A stretch of DNA of 64,000 nucleotides from Beijerinckia indica subsp. indica ATCC 9039 (GTDB lineage: Bacteria; Pseudomonadota; Alphaproteobacteria; Rhizobiales; Beijerinckiaceae), in the NCBI RefSeq assembly GCF_000019845.1, contig NC_010581.1, positions 2,485,501 through 2,549,500 on the forward strand, written 5' to 3'. Positions 1-9,140 of this stretch are shown here, in pieces. Under the pieces are notes generated by a model, which did not search any database, was not told the DNA's origin, and worked only from the letters and a program-made list of their open reading frames with translations. Both the position numbers and the translations under genes were made by a program. Position 1 is the stretch's first letter, and the number at the start of each line of letters is the position of its first letter.

Positions 1-2176
1 GACGTTTTTCGCCGTCGGTGACGAAAAGCAGTCGATCTTTTCCTTCCAGGGCGCCGCGCCGCATATGTTCGACCAGATGCGGCGGCGGTTCAACGCCAGA
101 TTCGACGCCGGTGAAAAAGCCTTCAATCATGTACGCCTGACCGATTCCTTTCGCTCGGTTCCAGGCATTCTCGAAACCGTCGATCAGATCTTCGATCACG
201 CCGGCCATTATCAGGGCCTCGTCGCCGCCAATGACCCGTGGATGCCGCATACGGCTCTGAAGGCGCAATTACCTGGTCTCGTCGAACTCTGGCCGCTGGT
301 CGGCCCGAGTGAAACGGAAGACATACGCGACTGGACATTGCCGCTGGATTTCCCGGACGAGCATGATCCTCCAAACATCGTCGCCTGGCGCGTCGCACAG
401 AAGATCGCCCATCTTCTCACCGATCGCGCGCACGAACATGTCTACGATGAGAAGCAAGGATTACGGCCGATCCGGGCGGGCGACATTCTGATCCTCGTGC
501 GATCGCGCGGCCCGTTTTTCGCGGCCATCATCCGCGCCTTGAAACAGCTCCAGATCCCGGTCGCTGGCGCGGACCGGCTCGCCATTTTGCAGCATATCGC
601 AGTCATGGATCTGATTGCCGCCGGGCGCGCCGCGCTTTTGCCGCAGGACGATCTGACCCTGGCCTGCGTCCTGAAATCGCCGCTCATTGGCCTGACGGAT
701 GAGGATCTGATCGCGCTCGCGCCCGGCCGGCCAGCAAGCCTATTCGATGCCCTGCGGCAGTCAGAAGATCCACGCCATGCGGCGGCGGCAGCCAGGCTCG
801 ACCTTTGGCATCAACGCATCGGTCTGCCACCCTTCACCTTCTATGCGCAATTACTCGGCACGGATGGTGGAAGGCGCGATCTCGAAGCCCGGCTCGGCCC
901 GGAAGCCGCCGATGCCATCGACGAATTTCTCAATCTGACTCTTCAGCACGAACGAGATTCGACACCCTCTCTCGTCGCCTTTCTGGCCGAGCTCGACAAT
1001 CGCGATCCTTCCGTGCGCCGCGACATGGAAACCGGTGCCGACCTCGTTCGCGTCATGACCGTCCACGCGGCCAAAGGCCTTGAAGCCAAGATCGTCTTTC
1101 TTCCCGATACCTGCGCCAAAGCCTCCGGCAGCCATGATCCGCTCGTTTTTTCGCTCGGCACCGATGCCCATGATGCCCAAATCCTCGCCTGGTCATCCGG
1201 CAAAACCAAAGATTGCGCGGCACTCGCAAAGGCCCGCGAAATTTCGCGGCAGGGAGAGGAAGACGAGCACCGCCGCCTTCTCTATGTCGCCCTGACCCGC
1301 GCGGAGGAACGTCTCTACATCACGGGCTTCCACGGCAAGAAAGGCCCAGGCAACGGCTCCTGGCACGAGATGATCGATGCCGCCCTTTTAGGCTCAGCGA
1401 TGGAGGAGATTCCCGCCTTTTGGGACCCGGCGGAAAACGTGCGCCGCCGTTTGTCGCCGGGGAGTCTGAGCCCCGATGACACACATTCGCGTGAAGAAGA
1501 GGCGAAGACCGATAATAAGCATCTTCTCCCCTCCTGGCTGGTCGAGGCGCCGCCGCCCGAAGCGGAGGCCCGTCCACCATTGCGGCCATCGAGCGCCCTC
1601 GCGGCGGCCGATGGATTGGACGAAGATTTCATGCCGACAGCTGCCACACCGGCCAATCTCGCCGCCCTGCAACGCGGGCGCCTGATCCATCTTCTTTTGC
1701 AATATTTGCCGTCCATCACCCCGTCGCACAGGCAGCAAGCGGCTATGGGCTTTCTCGGCATCAAGGCGCGTTATCTTGACGGAAAAACCCATGCACTTCT
1801 GACAGCCGAGGCCTTGACGATTATCGAAGATCCGAAATTGCGCGGCCTCTATTTGCCTCGGTCTCTGGCCGAGGTCGCGGTCGCCGGCACGATTTCTTTA
1901 GGAGCGGGCCGCACCCTTTCAGTCAATGGCCGAATCGACCGGATCGGCGAAACGGACGAGGCCGTGCTGCTTGCCGATTACAAGACCGGCGCCATGCCCA
2001 GAAACGGCCGCACACCCGAGACCTATCTCACCCAAATGGCGCTCTATCGGGCCGTGCTCACCCCTTTATGGCCTGATAAGCCGATCCGCGTTCTCCTGAT
2101 CTGGACGGCCAGCGCCAGCATTCAGGAATTGCCCGCGAGCGCATTGGACGCCGCCCTTGCCGATCTTCAAGGCTGA
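1..2176 (+). CDS. addA: Double-strand break repair helicase-nuclease AddA, C-terminal part (5' end outside window)
   Basis: AddA is the UvrD-type helicase and nuclease subunit of the AddAB enzyme that resects double-strand breaks for RecA. The frame is already open at the left edge. It begins with the helicase motif VGDEKQSIFSFQGA, runs through VMTVHAAKGLEAKIVFLP (the typical UvrD-family motif V region) and LLYVALTRAEERLYI (motif VI), and ends in a RecB-like nuclease domain with GRIDRI and LADYKTG. Roughly 725 residues are visible; full AddA proteins are near 1,150, so the Walker A part is missing here. AddB is expected just upstream but cannot be seen. trxA follows, as is usual in alphaproteobacteria. 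Confidence 0.95.
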   Translation, partial: TFFAVGDEKQSIFSFQGAAPHMFDQMRRRFNARFDAGEKAFNHVRLTDSFRSVPGILETVDQIFDHAGHYQGLVAANDPWMPHTALKAQLPGLVELWPLVGPSETEDIRDWTLPLDFPDEHDPPNIVAWRVAQKIAHLLTDRAHEHVYDEKQGLRPIRAGDILILVRSRGPFFAAIIRALKQLQIPVAGADRLAILQHIAVMDLIAAGRAALLPQDDLTLACVLKSPLIGLTDEDLIALAPGRPASLFDALRQSEDPRHAAAAARLDLWHQRIGLPPFTFYAQLLGTDGGRRDLEARLGPEAADAIDEFLNLTLQHERDSTPSLVAFLAELDNRDPSVRRDMETGADLVRVMTVHAAKGLEAKIVFLPDTCAKASGSHDPLVFSLGTDAHDAQILAWSSGKTKDCAALAKAREISRQGEEDEHRRLLYVALTRAEERLYITGFHGKKGPGNGSWHEMIDAALLGSAMEEIPAFWDPAENVRRRLSPGSLSPDDTHSREEEAKTDNKHLLPSWLVEAPPPEAEARPPLRPSSALAAADGLDEDFMPTAATPANLAALQRGRLIHLLLQYLPSITPSHRQQAAMGFLGIKARYLDGKTHALLTAEALTIIEDPKLRGLYLPRSLAEVAVAGTISLGAGRTLSVNGRIDRIGETDEAVLLADYKTGAMPRNGRTPETYLTQMALYRAVLTPLWPDKPIRVLLIWTASASIQELPASALDAALADLQG

Positions 2177-2189
2177 ACGAGGGGCCTGC

Positions 2190-2218
2190 TTGACGCCGTC
2201 CTGATGTCTTCTTACTTT
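2190..2218 (+). promoter_or_regulatory. Candidate sigma-70 promoter for trxA
   Basis: TTGACG at 2190-2195 and TACTTT at 2213-2218 are separated by exactly 17 bases, just after the addA stop. This is a good housekeeping-type match that would let trxA be transcribed apart from addA. It is a pattern match only. Confidence 0.45.
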
Positions 2219-2267
2219 GCAATTCATAGTGGGGCTCGATGCCCCGGGAAATAGACGCGAGGCGATA

Positions 2268-2588
2268 ATGGCCACGGTTAAAGTTACAGATGCCACGTTC
2301 AAGAACGACGTGGTCGATGCCAAGGCTCCTGTCGTGGTGGACTTCTGGGCCGAATGGTGCGGCCCGTGCAAAATGATTGGGCCGGCGCTCGAAGAAATCG
2401 CTGACGAACTGGCCGACAAGGTCAAGATCGTCAAGCTCAACGTCGACGAGAACCCCGGCGTTTCCGGCGCCTATGGCATTCGCACGATCCCGACCCTGCT
2501 CCTCTTCAAGGATGGCAAGATCGCCAATACCAAGATCGGCGCCGCACCCAAGGGTGAGCTGAAGAAATGGATTTCAGACGCGCTCTGA
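2268..2588 (+). CDS. trxA: Thioredoxin 1
   Basis: Small cytoplasmic dithiol-disulfide oxidoreductase that donates electrons to ribonucleotide reductase and other targets. The 106-residue protein carries the WCGPC active site at about residues 28-32 inside [13 protein letters not shown], and the conserved cis-proline region [12 protein letters not shown]. The ATG at 2268 is chosen because it gives the standard N-terminus MATVKVTD and has a GAGG-like sequence upstream; an in-frame upstream start at 2217 would add residues that no thioredoxin needs. A strong terminator follows, so it appears to end its unit. Confidence 0.97.
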   Translation: MATVKVTDATFKNDVVDAKAPVVVDFWAEWCGPCKMIGPALEEIADELADKVKIVKLNVDENPGVSGAYGIRTIPTLLLFKDGKIANTKIGAAPKGELKKWISDAL

Positions 2589-2615
2589 TCCCTTTATTCA
2601 TCACCGCGCTTGTGC

Positions 2616-2646
2616 AAAGGACCTCGCAAGAGGTCCTTTTTGCTTT
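2616..2646 (+). terminator. Rho-independent terminator after trxA
   Basis: Perfect 10-bp stem AAAGGACCTC (2616-2625) and GAGGTCCTTT (2630-2639) with a GCAA tetraloop, followed by a T-rich tract. It separates trxA from queE. Confidence 0.9.
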
Positions 2647-2659
2647 ATAAACCGCTCCC

Positions 2660-3295
2660 ATGAGCCATTACGCCGTAAAAGAAATTTTTCTGACCCTGCA
2701 AGGGGAAGGCGCGCAGGCTGGCCGCCCCGCCGTGTTCTGCCGCTTCACCGGATGCAATCTCTGGTCTGGCCGGGAGGCCGACCGGGCTCAAGCGATCTGC
2801 CGTTTCTGCGACACGGATTTCGTCGGCATGGACGGACTGGGCGGTGGACGTTTCGAGAGTGCGAGCTCCCTCGCGGATGCCATTGAAACCGCATGGACCG
2901 CTGGTCCCGCGCATCGCTACGTGGTCTTTACAGGCGGCGAGCCCCTTTTGCAGCTCGATGAGACCTTAATCAAAGAAATCCATGCCCGGGGCTTCACCAT
3001 CGCCGTGGAGACGAATGGCACGATCGCACCTCCCCCCGGGCTCGATTGGATCTGCGTCAGCCCAAAGGCGGGGGCGCCTCTTAAAATCACTCAGGGCTCT
3101 GAATTGAAACTGGTGTTCCCCCAAGAGGCGCTCGATCCAGAGGAATTTCGCGCCCTCTCCTTCCAACATTTCTGGCTTCAGCCTATGGATAACGCCAATC
3201 TGGCGCGAAACACCACGGAAGCCACGGCCTATTGCCTTGCGCATCCGCAGTGGCGGCTCAGCCTGCAAACCCATAAATTGATTGGTATTCCATGA
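2660..3295 (+). CDS. queE: 7-carboxy-7-deazaguanine synthase (radical SAM)
   Basis: Converts 6-carboxy-tetrahydropterin to 7-carboxy-7-deazaguanine on the way to preQ0 and queuosine. The 211-residue protein shows the unusual radical-SAM cluster spacing of QueE, CX14CX2C (Cys32, Cys47, Cys50), the N-terminal [10 protein letters not shown] signature and [11 protein letters not shown]. The stop overlaps the queD start (ATGA), so the two are translationally coupled. No strong Shine-Dalgarno is visible upstream, but the start fits the family N-terminus. queC is not in the window. Confidence 0.93.
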   Translation: MSHYAVKEIFLTLQGEGAQAGRPAVFCRFTGCNLWSGREADRAQAICRFCDTDFVGMDGLGGGRFESASSLADAIETAWTAGPAHRYVVFTGGEPLLQLDETLIKEIHARGFTIAVETNGTIAPPPGLDWICVSPKAGAPLKITQGSELKLVFPQEALDPEEFRALSFQHFWLQPMDNANLARNTTEATAYCLAHPQWRLSLQTHKLIGIP

Positions 3296-3645
3296 AAATC
3301 ACCCAAGCCTTTCATTTCGAGGCCGCCCATCGTTTGCCAAAAGTGCCGGAAGGCCATCGCTGCGCCAACTTGCACGGCCATTCCTACCGCGTCGAACTGT
3401 ATCTCGAAGGACCAGTCGATCCGGATACCGGCTTTGTTATCGACTTTTTCGATATTGAAGCCGTTTTCGGCCCGTTGTTGCACAGGCTCGATCATCATTA
3501 TCTGAATGAGATCGAAGGGCTCGAAAACCCAACAGCCGAACTCATCGCTGTCTGGATCTGGGACCGTGTCAAACCGTCACTGCCGCAACTCGTCAAGGTC
3601 ATCGTCTACGAGACACCAGATTGTTGGGCTGAATACGAAGGGTGA
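3292..3645 (+). CDS. queD: 6-carboxy-5,6,7,8-tetrahydropterin synthase
   Basis: QueD converts dihydroneopterin triphosphate to 6-carboxy-tetrahydropterin, the substrate of QueE encoded immediately upstream. The 117-residue size is normal. Zinc-ligand histidines appear in [10 protein letters not shown] and NLHGHSY, with the catalytic Cys just before (HRCANLHGH). The downstream DHHYLNEI and NPTAELIA segments are family-typical. It overlaps queE by four bases. No clear terminator follows; the 110-bp gap to the convergent TetR gene holds only a weak GATACAAT/ATTGTATC inverted pair. Confidence 0.94.
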   Translation: MKITQAFHFEAAHRLPKVPEGHRCANLHGHSYRVELYLEGPVDPDTGFVIDFFDIEAVFGPLLHRLDHHYLNEIEGLENPTAELIAVWIWDRVKPSLPQLVKVIVYETPDCWAEYEG

Positions 3646-3755
3646 TACAATCATCATCCTCCCTCGATCAGCATTTTTCAGCCGACATACACTCATCAAT
3701 GCCGCTATCATTGTATCGATAGCTCCAAAATGACCTGATGGACGACGCTCGCTGC

Positions 3756-4394
3756 CTATGACACACCCTCGCCTGTCGGTCGCATAATATGGGCAACATA
3801 GAGCCGGACCAGTTCACGCGTTTCCGCCAGCAAGTCCTCCCTTATTTCCCCTCCTTCACAGGCCAGCATGGGCACGGCTTTCAGGACATGCAGAAGCAGC
3901 ATGGCCATGGTTTCGGCCCTGGCCTGTGGCAGCGTTCCGTTCACACTCACGAGAAGCGTCGCGATCCGTCGATGTGTGACGGCGCGGAGCGTGGAGCGCT
4001 TGTCGGCGGGGGAACTGTGAGCCTCGATGAGGACAAGTGCGGCGGCGCGATCCGCCTGCCGTTCGAGCATGAGGTCAATAAGAGAATCGGCCAGGGCGGA
4101 TGACGAAAGAGAAGCAGCCGCTTCCGTGATCTCATCGAGCCGTCTCGTCATGAGATCACCATAACGTGTCAGCAAGGCATCGGCGAGGCTCTCCTTGGTC
4201 GGGAAGAAGCGATAGAGCGAGCCGATAGCCGTCTTCGAGCGCGCGGCGATTTCCGTCATCGTCGCGGCATCATAACCCCTTTCCGCAAAGAGAGCTGCGG
4301 CGGCATCCATGATCGCCGCTACGCGAAATCGGCCGCGCTCACGCTTTGGTGCAACCGCGGCCACGGCCGTTGACTTTTGCGAGGACATCCTCAA
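3756..4394 (-). CDS. TetR/AcrR family transcriptional regulator
   Basis: A 212-residue one-component repressor. The N-terminal helix-turn-helix lies at about residues 22-70 (AAIMDAAAALFAERGYDAATMTEIAARSKTAIGSLYRFF), preceded by a basic Ala-rich stretch; the rest is the variable ligand-binding domain. It is divergent from the YecD-like hydrolase and AbrB membrane-protein genes, its most likely targets along with itself. The 103-bp intergenic region contains two inverted repeats that could be its operator. The inducer cannot be told from sequence. Confidence 0.9.
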   Translation of the reverse strand: MRMSSQKSTAVAAVAPKRERGRFRVAAIMDAAAALFAERGYDAATMTEIAARSKTAIGSLYRFFPTKESLADALLTRYGDLMTRRLDEITEAAASLSSSALADSLIDLMLERQADRAAALVLIEAHSSPADKRSTLRAVTHRRIATLLVSVNGTLPQARAETMAMLLLHVLKAVPMLACEGGEIREDLLAETRELVRLYVAHIMRPTGEGVS

Positions 4395-4404
4395 CTATCT
4401 CATT

Positions 4405-4422
4405 TGCGAGTCTATCCTCGCA
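4405..4422. promoter_or_regulatory. Candidate TetR operator
   Basis: Inverted repeat TGCGAG-N6-CTCGCA directly upstream of the TetR start, in the divergent intergenic region. The size and position suit a TetR dimer site. Inferred only. Confidence 0.35.
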
Positions 4423-4442
4423 TATCATTCCTCAAGTCTCCC

Positions 4443-4465
4443 GTCACCTTTTCCCAAAAGGTGAC
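4443..4465. repeat. Perfect 10-bp inverted repeat in the TetR/hydrolase intergenic region
   Basis: GTCACCTTTT, a CCC loop, then AAAAGGTGAC, about 33 bp before the hydrolase start. It may be a hairpin in the hydrolase leader, a second operator, or a copy of a dispersed repeat: the AAAAGG/CCTTTT core resembles other palindromes in the window. Confidence 0.6.
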
Positions 4466-4497
4466 ACATCTTCACCGTTCTCCGGAAAGCGACTTGA

Positions 4498-5070
4498 ATG
4501 TCCGATCTCGATCCCCGCACAACGGCACTTGTCCTGATTGATCTTCAAAATGGCATTGCCAGCATGCCCCTCGCGCCACGCTCAGGTCCAGAAACCGTAG
4601 CGGTGGGAAAGACACTCGCCGGACGCTTCCGAGCGGCTGGCGCTTTGGTGGTCCTCGTTCATGTTGGATTTGCGGAGGATTTCGCCGATGCGCCAAGCCA
4701 GCTTGTGGACCAGCCCTTTGCTCTCCCCGAAGGCGGCCTGCCAGCCGGTTGGACGGAGTTCGTTGAGGGTCTCGCCCAACCAAAAGATATCATCATTACC
4801 AAACGCCAATGGGGCGCCTTTCATGGCACCGAGCTCGATTTGCAGCTTCGGCGTCGAGGGATACGCACGATTGTCCTTGGCGGGATTGCGACTAATTTTG
4901 GTGTCGAATCGACGGCGCGTCAGGCGTGGGAACATGGATATGAAGTGCTTCTCGCCGAGGATGCGTGTAGCTCTTTTTCGAAAGACCTTCACACCATGGC
5001 GATCCAGTACATTTTTCCCCGCATTACCCACGTGATCACAAGCACTGCGATCGGTTTTGCAACACACTAA
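4498..5070 (+). CDS. Isochorismatase-family protein of the YecD type, lacking the nucleophile cysteine
   Basis: A 190-residue alpha/beta protein of the isochorismatase-like cysteine hydrolase fold. Two of the three usual catalytic residues are visible: Asp15 in VLIDLQNG and Lys102 in TKRQWGAF. The position that normally holds the nucleophile Cys is Gly135 (IATNFGVESTAR). From memory, E. coli YecD also has Gly here and shares the KRQWGAF and LQLRRRGI stretches, so this is probably a real subfamily and not a broken gene. Its reaction is unknown. It starts an apparent two-gene unit with the AbrB-type protein 13 bases downstream, opposite the TetR gene. Confidence 0.85.
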   Translation: MSDLDPRTTALVLIDLQNGIASMPLAPRSGPETVAVGKTLAGRFRAAGALVVLVHVGFAEDFADAPSQLVDQPFALPEGGLPAGWTEFVEGLAQPKDIIITKRQWGAFHGTELDLQLRRRGIRTIVLGGIATNFGVESTARQAWEHGYEVLLAEDACSSFSKDLHTMAIQYIFPRITHVITSTAIGFATH

Positions 5071-5082
5071 GATAGCGCACCT

Positions 5083-6171
5083 ATGCTCATTCGGATGATA
5101 CCGCTGCGTCTGTTATCACTCCACAATCAAACGGCCGGCATGCAGTGGAGCATCCTGCTTGCCCTCTCGATTTCATGTGTTCTGGGATTGCAAGCTCTGC
5201 GCTTGCCGGCTGCACTTCTCCTGGGGCCAATGATAGCTGCCATTCTCGTTGCGGCTATGGATGGGAAGATCCGTCTTCCAGCGCGTTTGTTCGGCCCAGC
5301 TCAGGGTGTGATCGGATGCATGATTGCACACGCCATTCCGCTCTCAATCATTGCCGAGATCGTCCGGGAATGGCCGCTGTTTCTTGCCGGCGTTCTCTCG
5401 GTGACGCTCGTCGCGGCAACGCTCGGCTGGCTGCTGACGCGATGGCAAGTCTTGCCAGGAACCACCGCAATCTGGGGATCATCACCGGGCGCAGCCATGG
5501 CGATGACGCTCATGTCAGAGGCCTTCGGCGCGGATATACGCCTTGTTGCCTTCATGCAATATCTGCGCGTCGTCTGTGTCGCTGTCTGCGCCTCATTCAT
5601 TGCCCGGATCTGGGCCGGTGGTTCCGGCGCCCCACCACCAGCAATCGTATGGTTTCCCCCAACTGCCTGGTTACCCTTCATTGAAACGATGGCGCTGATT
5701 GGCATCGGCTCAGTGCTCGCCGAACATATGCGCATTCCCGCCGGAGCAATGCTGCTGCCATTAGTCCTGGGCGTGATCCTGCAAGATTCCGGATGGATGG
5801 TGATCGAGTTACCGCCCTGGCTGCTCGCACTATGTTATGCGTTACTCGGCTGGACCATTGGCTTGCGTTTCACGCGACCGATTCTAAGCCATGCCGCGCG
5901 CGCATTCCCGCGCGTCCTCTTTTCCATTTTCGTCTTGATTGCGATGTGCGGTTTCTTTGCCGCGCTCCTTGTCTTCGTCGCAGGCATTGATCCATTGACT
6001 GCCTATCTCGCAACCAGCCCCGGCGGAGCGGATTCGGTAGCCATTATCGCCTCGTCGAGCGAGGTGAACCTGCCTTTCGTGATGGCCATGCAGATCGCCC
6101 GTTTTCTACTCGTTCTCTTTACCGGCCCAAGCCTCGCCCGCTTTATCGCCAAACGATCCGGGGTTCTTTGA
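5083..6171 (+). CDS. AbrB-family polytopic membrane protein
   Basis: A 362-residue inner-membrane protein with about ten hydrophobic segments and the internal duplication typical of the AbrB family: GSSPGAAMAMTLMSEAFGAD in the first half and ATSPGGADSVAIIASSSEVN in the second. Members are sometimes annotated as putative ammonia monooxygenase, which the sequence does not support; the true role is probably transport, substrate unknown. Alternative starts exist at 5095 and 5143. It lies 13 bases after the YecD-like gene, so is likely co-transcribed and under the TetR regulator. Confidence 0.85.
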   Translation: MLIRMIPLRLLSLHNQTAGMQWSILLALSISCVLGLQALRLPAALLLGPMIAAILVAAMDGKIRLPARLFGPAQGVIGCMIAHAIPLSIIAEIVREWPLFLAGVLSVTLVAATLGWLLTRWQVLPGTTAIWGSSPGAAMAMTLMSEAFGADIRLVAFMQYLRVVCVAVCASFIARIWAGGSGAPPPAIVWFPPTAWLPFIETMALIGIGSVLAEHMRIPAGAMLLPLVLGVILQDSGWMVIELPPWLLALCYALLGWTIGLRFTRPILSHAARAFPRVLFSIFVLIAMCGFFAALLVFVAGIDPLTAYLATSPGGADSVAIIASSSEVNLPFVMAMQIARFLLVLFTGPSLARFIAKRSGVL

Positions 6172-6237
6172 GGAGACCGAATGACCAGGCAACCAACCGC
6201 TGCGAGCCTGATAAATTTTATAAGTGATTGATTTACA

Positions 6238-6313
6238 TGGTAGGCGGTGACGGACTCGAACCGCCGACCCTCTCGGTGTAAACGAGATGCTCTACCAACT
6301 GAGCTAACCGCCC
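6238..6313 (-). tRNA. tRNA-Val (anticodon UAC), CCA encoded
   Basis: On the minus strand the sequence folds as a standard cloverleaf: acceptor GGGCGGT/ACCGCCT, D arm GCTC AGTTGGTAGA GC, anticodon stem TCTCG/CGAGA around loop TTTACAC (anticodon TAC), T arm GGCGG TTCGAGT CCGTC, discriminator A and an encoded CCA end. Length 76 nt. It sits between the AbrB-type gene and lon. Confidence 0.97.
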
Positions 6314-6416
6314 CTACCCGTCTCGTCGATTCCGTGGGCGACGAGGTCCTCCTAAATCACATGCGCCGCATTCTCGTGTCAATGGCGCACGGTCAGCGGA
6401 TTTCTTTCGTCATGAC

Positions 6417-6453
6417 AAAAAAGGCGGCGTGAGCAGAGCCCACGCCGCCTTTT
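6417..6453 (-). terminator. Rho-independent terminator of lon
   Basis: A GC-rich stem (GGCGGCGTG / CACGCCGCC, 6423-6431 and 6441-6449) with A/T flanks on both sides, ending in a T run when read on the minus strand. It lies 16 bp after the lon stop. Confidence 0.9.
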
Positions 6454-6468
6454 GTTCAAGGAACTTTC

Positions 6469-8883
6469 TCAGTGCGCGACAGCGCCGGAGGCTTCATCCT
6501 CGGTGCCAAGCGCGACCGGCTTCGTCTCTTCTTCCCAGACGATCGGCACGGGCTGGCGGACCAGAGCGTGCTGGAGCACTTCGTCCATCCGGGAGACCGG
6601 CACGATTTCCAAGGCATTCTTCACGGAATCCGGAATATCCGCGAGATCCTTGGCATTTTCTTCCGGAATGAGGACCTTCTTCAAGCCACCACGCATGGCC
6701 GCCAGAAGCTTTTCCTTCAAACCGCCGATCGGCAGGACACGGCCGCGCAGGGTGATTTCACCCGTCATGGCAATATCGCGGCGGATCGGAATACCGGTCA
6801 TCACCGAAGTGATCGTTGTCGCCATGGCGACGCCGGCGGAAGGGCCATCCTTGGGCGTCGCGCCTTCCGGCACGTGCACGTGGATGTCGCGCCGATCGAA
6901 GAGAGGCGGCTCGATGCCGAAATCGACGGCCCGGGAGCGGACATAGGAAGCCGCCGCCGAAATCGATTCCTTCATGACGTCCTTCAAATTGCCCGTCACC
7001 GTCATGCGGCCTTTGCCGGGCATCATGACACCTTCGATCGTGAGCAACTCGCCGCCGACTTCCGTCCAGGCGAGCCCCGTGACGACACCGACCTGATCCT
7101 CAAGTTCCGCCTCACCGTAGCGATAACGCGGCACGCCGAGGAAATCGGCGACATTGTCAGCGGTCACAGCGACGCTCGTCACCTTGTTGAGCAGGATCTG
7201 CTTGACCGCCTTGCGGATCAGATTCGAGATCTCGCGCTCGAGGTTACGAACACCAGCCTCTCTCGTATAACGGCGCACCAGCATGGTGAGACCGCTATCG
7301 TCGATCGACCATTCCTTCGGATCGAGACCATGCTTCTTGAGCGCCGCCGGAATAAGATGGCGCCGCGCGATCTCGATCTTCTCGTCCTCGGTATAGCCAG
7401 CGATACGGATGATTTCCATGCGGTCCATCAAGGGCGCCGGAATGTTCAGCGTATTCGCCGTCGTCACGAACATGACGTTCGAGAGATCATAATCCACTTC
7501 GAGATAATGATCCGAGAAGGTCTGGTTCTGCTCCGGATCGAGCACTTCAAGCAAAGCCGAAGACGGATCCCCGCGGAAATCCATGCCCATTTTGTCGATC
7601 TCGTCGAGCAGGAGCAGCGGATTGGAGGTTTTCGCCTTCCGCATCGACTGAATGATCTTGCCCGGCATGGAGCCGATATAGGTCCGGCGATGGCCTCTGA
7701 TCTCCGCTTCGTCCCGGACGCCGCCGAGCGACATGCGCACGAATTCACGTCCCGTGGCCTTGGCGATCGACTTGCCGAGCGAGGTTTTACCGACGCCGGG
7801 CGGGCCAACGAGGCACAGAATCGGACCAGTCAACTTATTGGCGCGAGTCTGCACAGCAAGATATTCAAGGATACGCTCCTTGACCTTGTCGAGACCATAA
7901 TGCTCGCTGTCGAGCACTTCTTCGGCAACCGTCAGATCCTTCTTGACCTTCGAGCGCTTGTTCCACGGAATGGCGAGCAGCCAGTCGAGGTAATTGCGCA
8001 CGACGGTCGCCTCGGCCGACATGGGCGACATCTGCCGAAGCTTCTTCAATTCGGCAGTCGCCTTGTCGCGTGCCTCCTTGGAGAGCTTGGTATTCTTGAT
8101 CCGCTCCTCGATTTCGGCGAGATCGTCCTTACCGTCTTCGTCGCCAAGTTCCTTTTGGATCGCCTTCATCTGCTCGTTGAGATAATATTCGCGCTGGGTC
8201 TTCTCCATCTGGCGCTTGACCCGGGTGCGAATACGCTTCTCGACCTGCAGAACGGAAATCTCGCTCTCCATCAAAGCGAGACATTTCTCGAGCCTCTTCG
8301 TGACCGAAGTCGTCTCAAGAACCGCCTGCTTATCGGCGATCTTCACCGCAAGATGCGAGGCGATCGTATCGGCGAGCTTCGCATAATCGTCGATCTGCGT
8401 CACCGCAGCGACGACTTCCGGCGAGATCTTCTTGTTAAGCTTCACATAGCCTTCGAATTCGGAGACCACGGACCGCGCCAAGGCCTCGACCTCGACCTTG
8501 TCAATCGGATCGTCGGCGATCGCTTCCGCGTCGGCCTCATAATAATCTTCGGTGCGGGTATAATTCTGCACCTTGGCGCGCCACTGGCCCTCGACCAGCA
8601 CTTTGACGGTCCCGTCGGGGAGCTTCAAAAGCTGCAGAACAGAGGCGAGCGTTCCCGTGGTGAAAATGGCGTCCGTTGCCGGATCGTCATCCGCCGCATT
8701 CATTTGGGTCGCGAGAAGGATGAGCTTGTCGGCCTTCATCACTTCCTCGAGGGCGCGAATCGACTTCTCGCGGCCGACGAACAGCGGCACGATCATATGC
8801 GGAAATACGACTATGTCGCGCAGAGGGAGAACAGGATAGCTCTCTATGGAGCCGGGGCGAACAAGATCACGCTTCTGGGTCAT
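6469..8883 (-). CDS. lon: ATP-dependent protease La (Lon)
   Basis: Cytoplasmic AAA+ serine protease that degrades misfolded and regulatory proteins. At 804 residues it has the normal order: N-terminal LON substrate domain ([22 protein letters not shown]), coiled-coil middle, AAA+ module with Walker [10 protein letters not shown] and Walker [11 protein letters not shown], sensor and arginine regions, then the S16 protease domain with catalytic Ser in [12 protein letters not shown] and Lys in LKEKLLAA. The sequence before the start contains a candidate heat-shock promoter. It belongs to the conserved tig-clpP-clpX-lon order, all transcribed on the minus strand. Confidence 0.98.
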   Translation of the reverse strand: MTQKRDLVRPGSIESYPVLPLRDIVVFPHMIVPLFVGREKSIRALEEVMKADKLILLATQMNAADDDPATDAIFTTGTLASVLQLLKLPDGTVKVLVEGQWRAKVQNYTRTEDYYEADAEAIADDPIDKVEVEALARSVVSEFEGYVKLNKKISPEVVAAVTQIDDYAKLADTIASHLAVKIADKQAVLETTSVTKRLEKCLALMESEISVLQVEKRIRTRVKRQMEKTQREYYLNEQMKAIQKELGDEDGKDDLAEIEERIKNTKLSKEARDKATAELKKLRQMSPMSAEATVVRNYLDWLLAIPWNKRSKVKKDLTVAEEVLDSEHYGLDKVKERILEYLAVQTRANKLTGPILCLVGPPGVGKTSLGKSIAKATGREFVRMSLGGVRDEAEIRGHRRTYIGSMPGKIIQSMRKAKTSNPLLLLDEIDKMGMDFRGDPSSALLEVLDPEQNQTFSDHYLEVDYDLSNVMFVTTANTLNIPAPLMDRMEIIRIAGYTEDEKIEIARRHLIPAALKKHGLDPKEWSIDDSGLTMLVRRYTREAGVRNLEREISNLIRKAVKQILLNKVTSVAVTADNVADFLGVPRYRYGEAELEDQVGVVTGLAWTEVGGELLTIEGVMMPGKGRMTVTGNLKDVMKESISAAASYVRSRAVDFGIEPPLFDRRDIHVHVPEGATPKDGPSAGVAMATTITSVMTGIPIRRDIAMTGEITLRGRVLPIGGLKEKLLAAMRGGLKKVLIPEENAKDLADIPDSVKNALEIVPVSRMDEVLQHALVRQPVPIVWEEETKPVALGTEDEASGAVAH

Positions 8884-9025
8884 TTTATCGTCCTATCTCG
8901 AAACGCATTTGGACTATTTTTACGCTTGCGTGGCAGGAAAGACATGGCATCGTTTGGGGGATAACGATGCGGGAAACGCAAGCAATTTCAGCGTTTACCA
9001 GTCTAAGGCCATTTGCTTTAGATAC

Positions 9026-9054
9026 AGATGGCCCCTTGATAGAACCGTTTCAAG
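9026..9054 (-). promoter_or_regulatory. Candidate sigma-32 (RpoH) promoter for lon
   Basis: Read on the minus strand: CTTGAAA (9048-9054), a 14-base spacer, then GGCCATCT (9026-9033), close to the heat-shock form CTTGAAA-N-CCCCATNT. Transcription would begin about 135 nt before the lon start. lon is commonly RpoH-controlled, which supports the reading. Confidence 0.45.
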
Positions 9055-9077
9055 AAGACTCTTGGGTTCTGTTAGCC

Positions 9078-9105
9078 AGCGCGGACCAAGATCCGCGCTT
9101 TTTCT
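9078..9105 (+). terminator. Hairpin with T-tract on the plus strand between clpX and lon
   Basis: AGCGCGGA (9078-9085) pairs with TCCGCGCT (9092-9099) and is followed by TTTTTCTTG on the plus strand. Neither flanking gene is on that strand, so it may end an unrecognised plus-strand transcript, or be a hairpin serving clpX from the other side. See findings. Confidence 0.5.
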
Positions 9106-9110
9106 TGTTG

Positions 9111-9138
9111 GCAAGCCCGCGCAAGAGAGCGGGCTTGC
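9111..9138 (-). terminator. Hairpin directly after clpX
   Basis: Perfect 10-bp stem GCAAGCCCGC (9111-9120) / GCGGGCTTGC (9129-9138), ending two bases from the clpX stop. On the minus strand it is not followed by a clean U run but by an A-rich stretch, so it may protect the 3' end or attenuate rather than terminate fully. Confidence 0.55.
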
Positions 9139-9140
9139 AA

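Noticed and set aside
3643..3720. GATACAAT/ATTGTATC inverted pair after queD
   Set aside because: Arms of eight bases about 60 bp apart with no T-run; too weak for a terminator call.
6181..6231. A 16-codon frame with a GAGGAG box after the AbrB gene
   Set aside because: Too short to judge, and no conserved or repeated context; probably chance.
6472..8964. Plus-strand frame of 830 codons opposite lon
   Set aside because: Antisense shadow of the conserved lon gene; the His/Arg-rich translation has no family-like sequence and lon is certain on the other strand.
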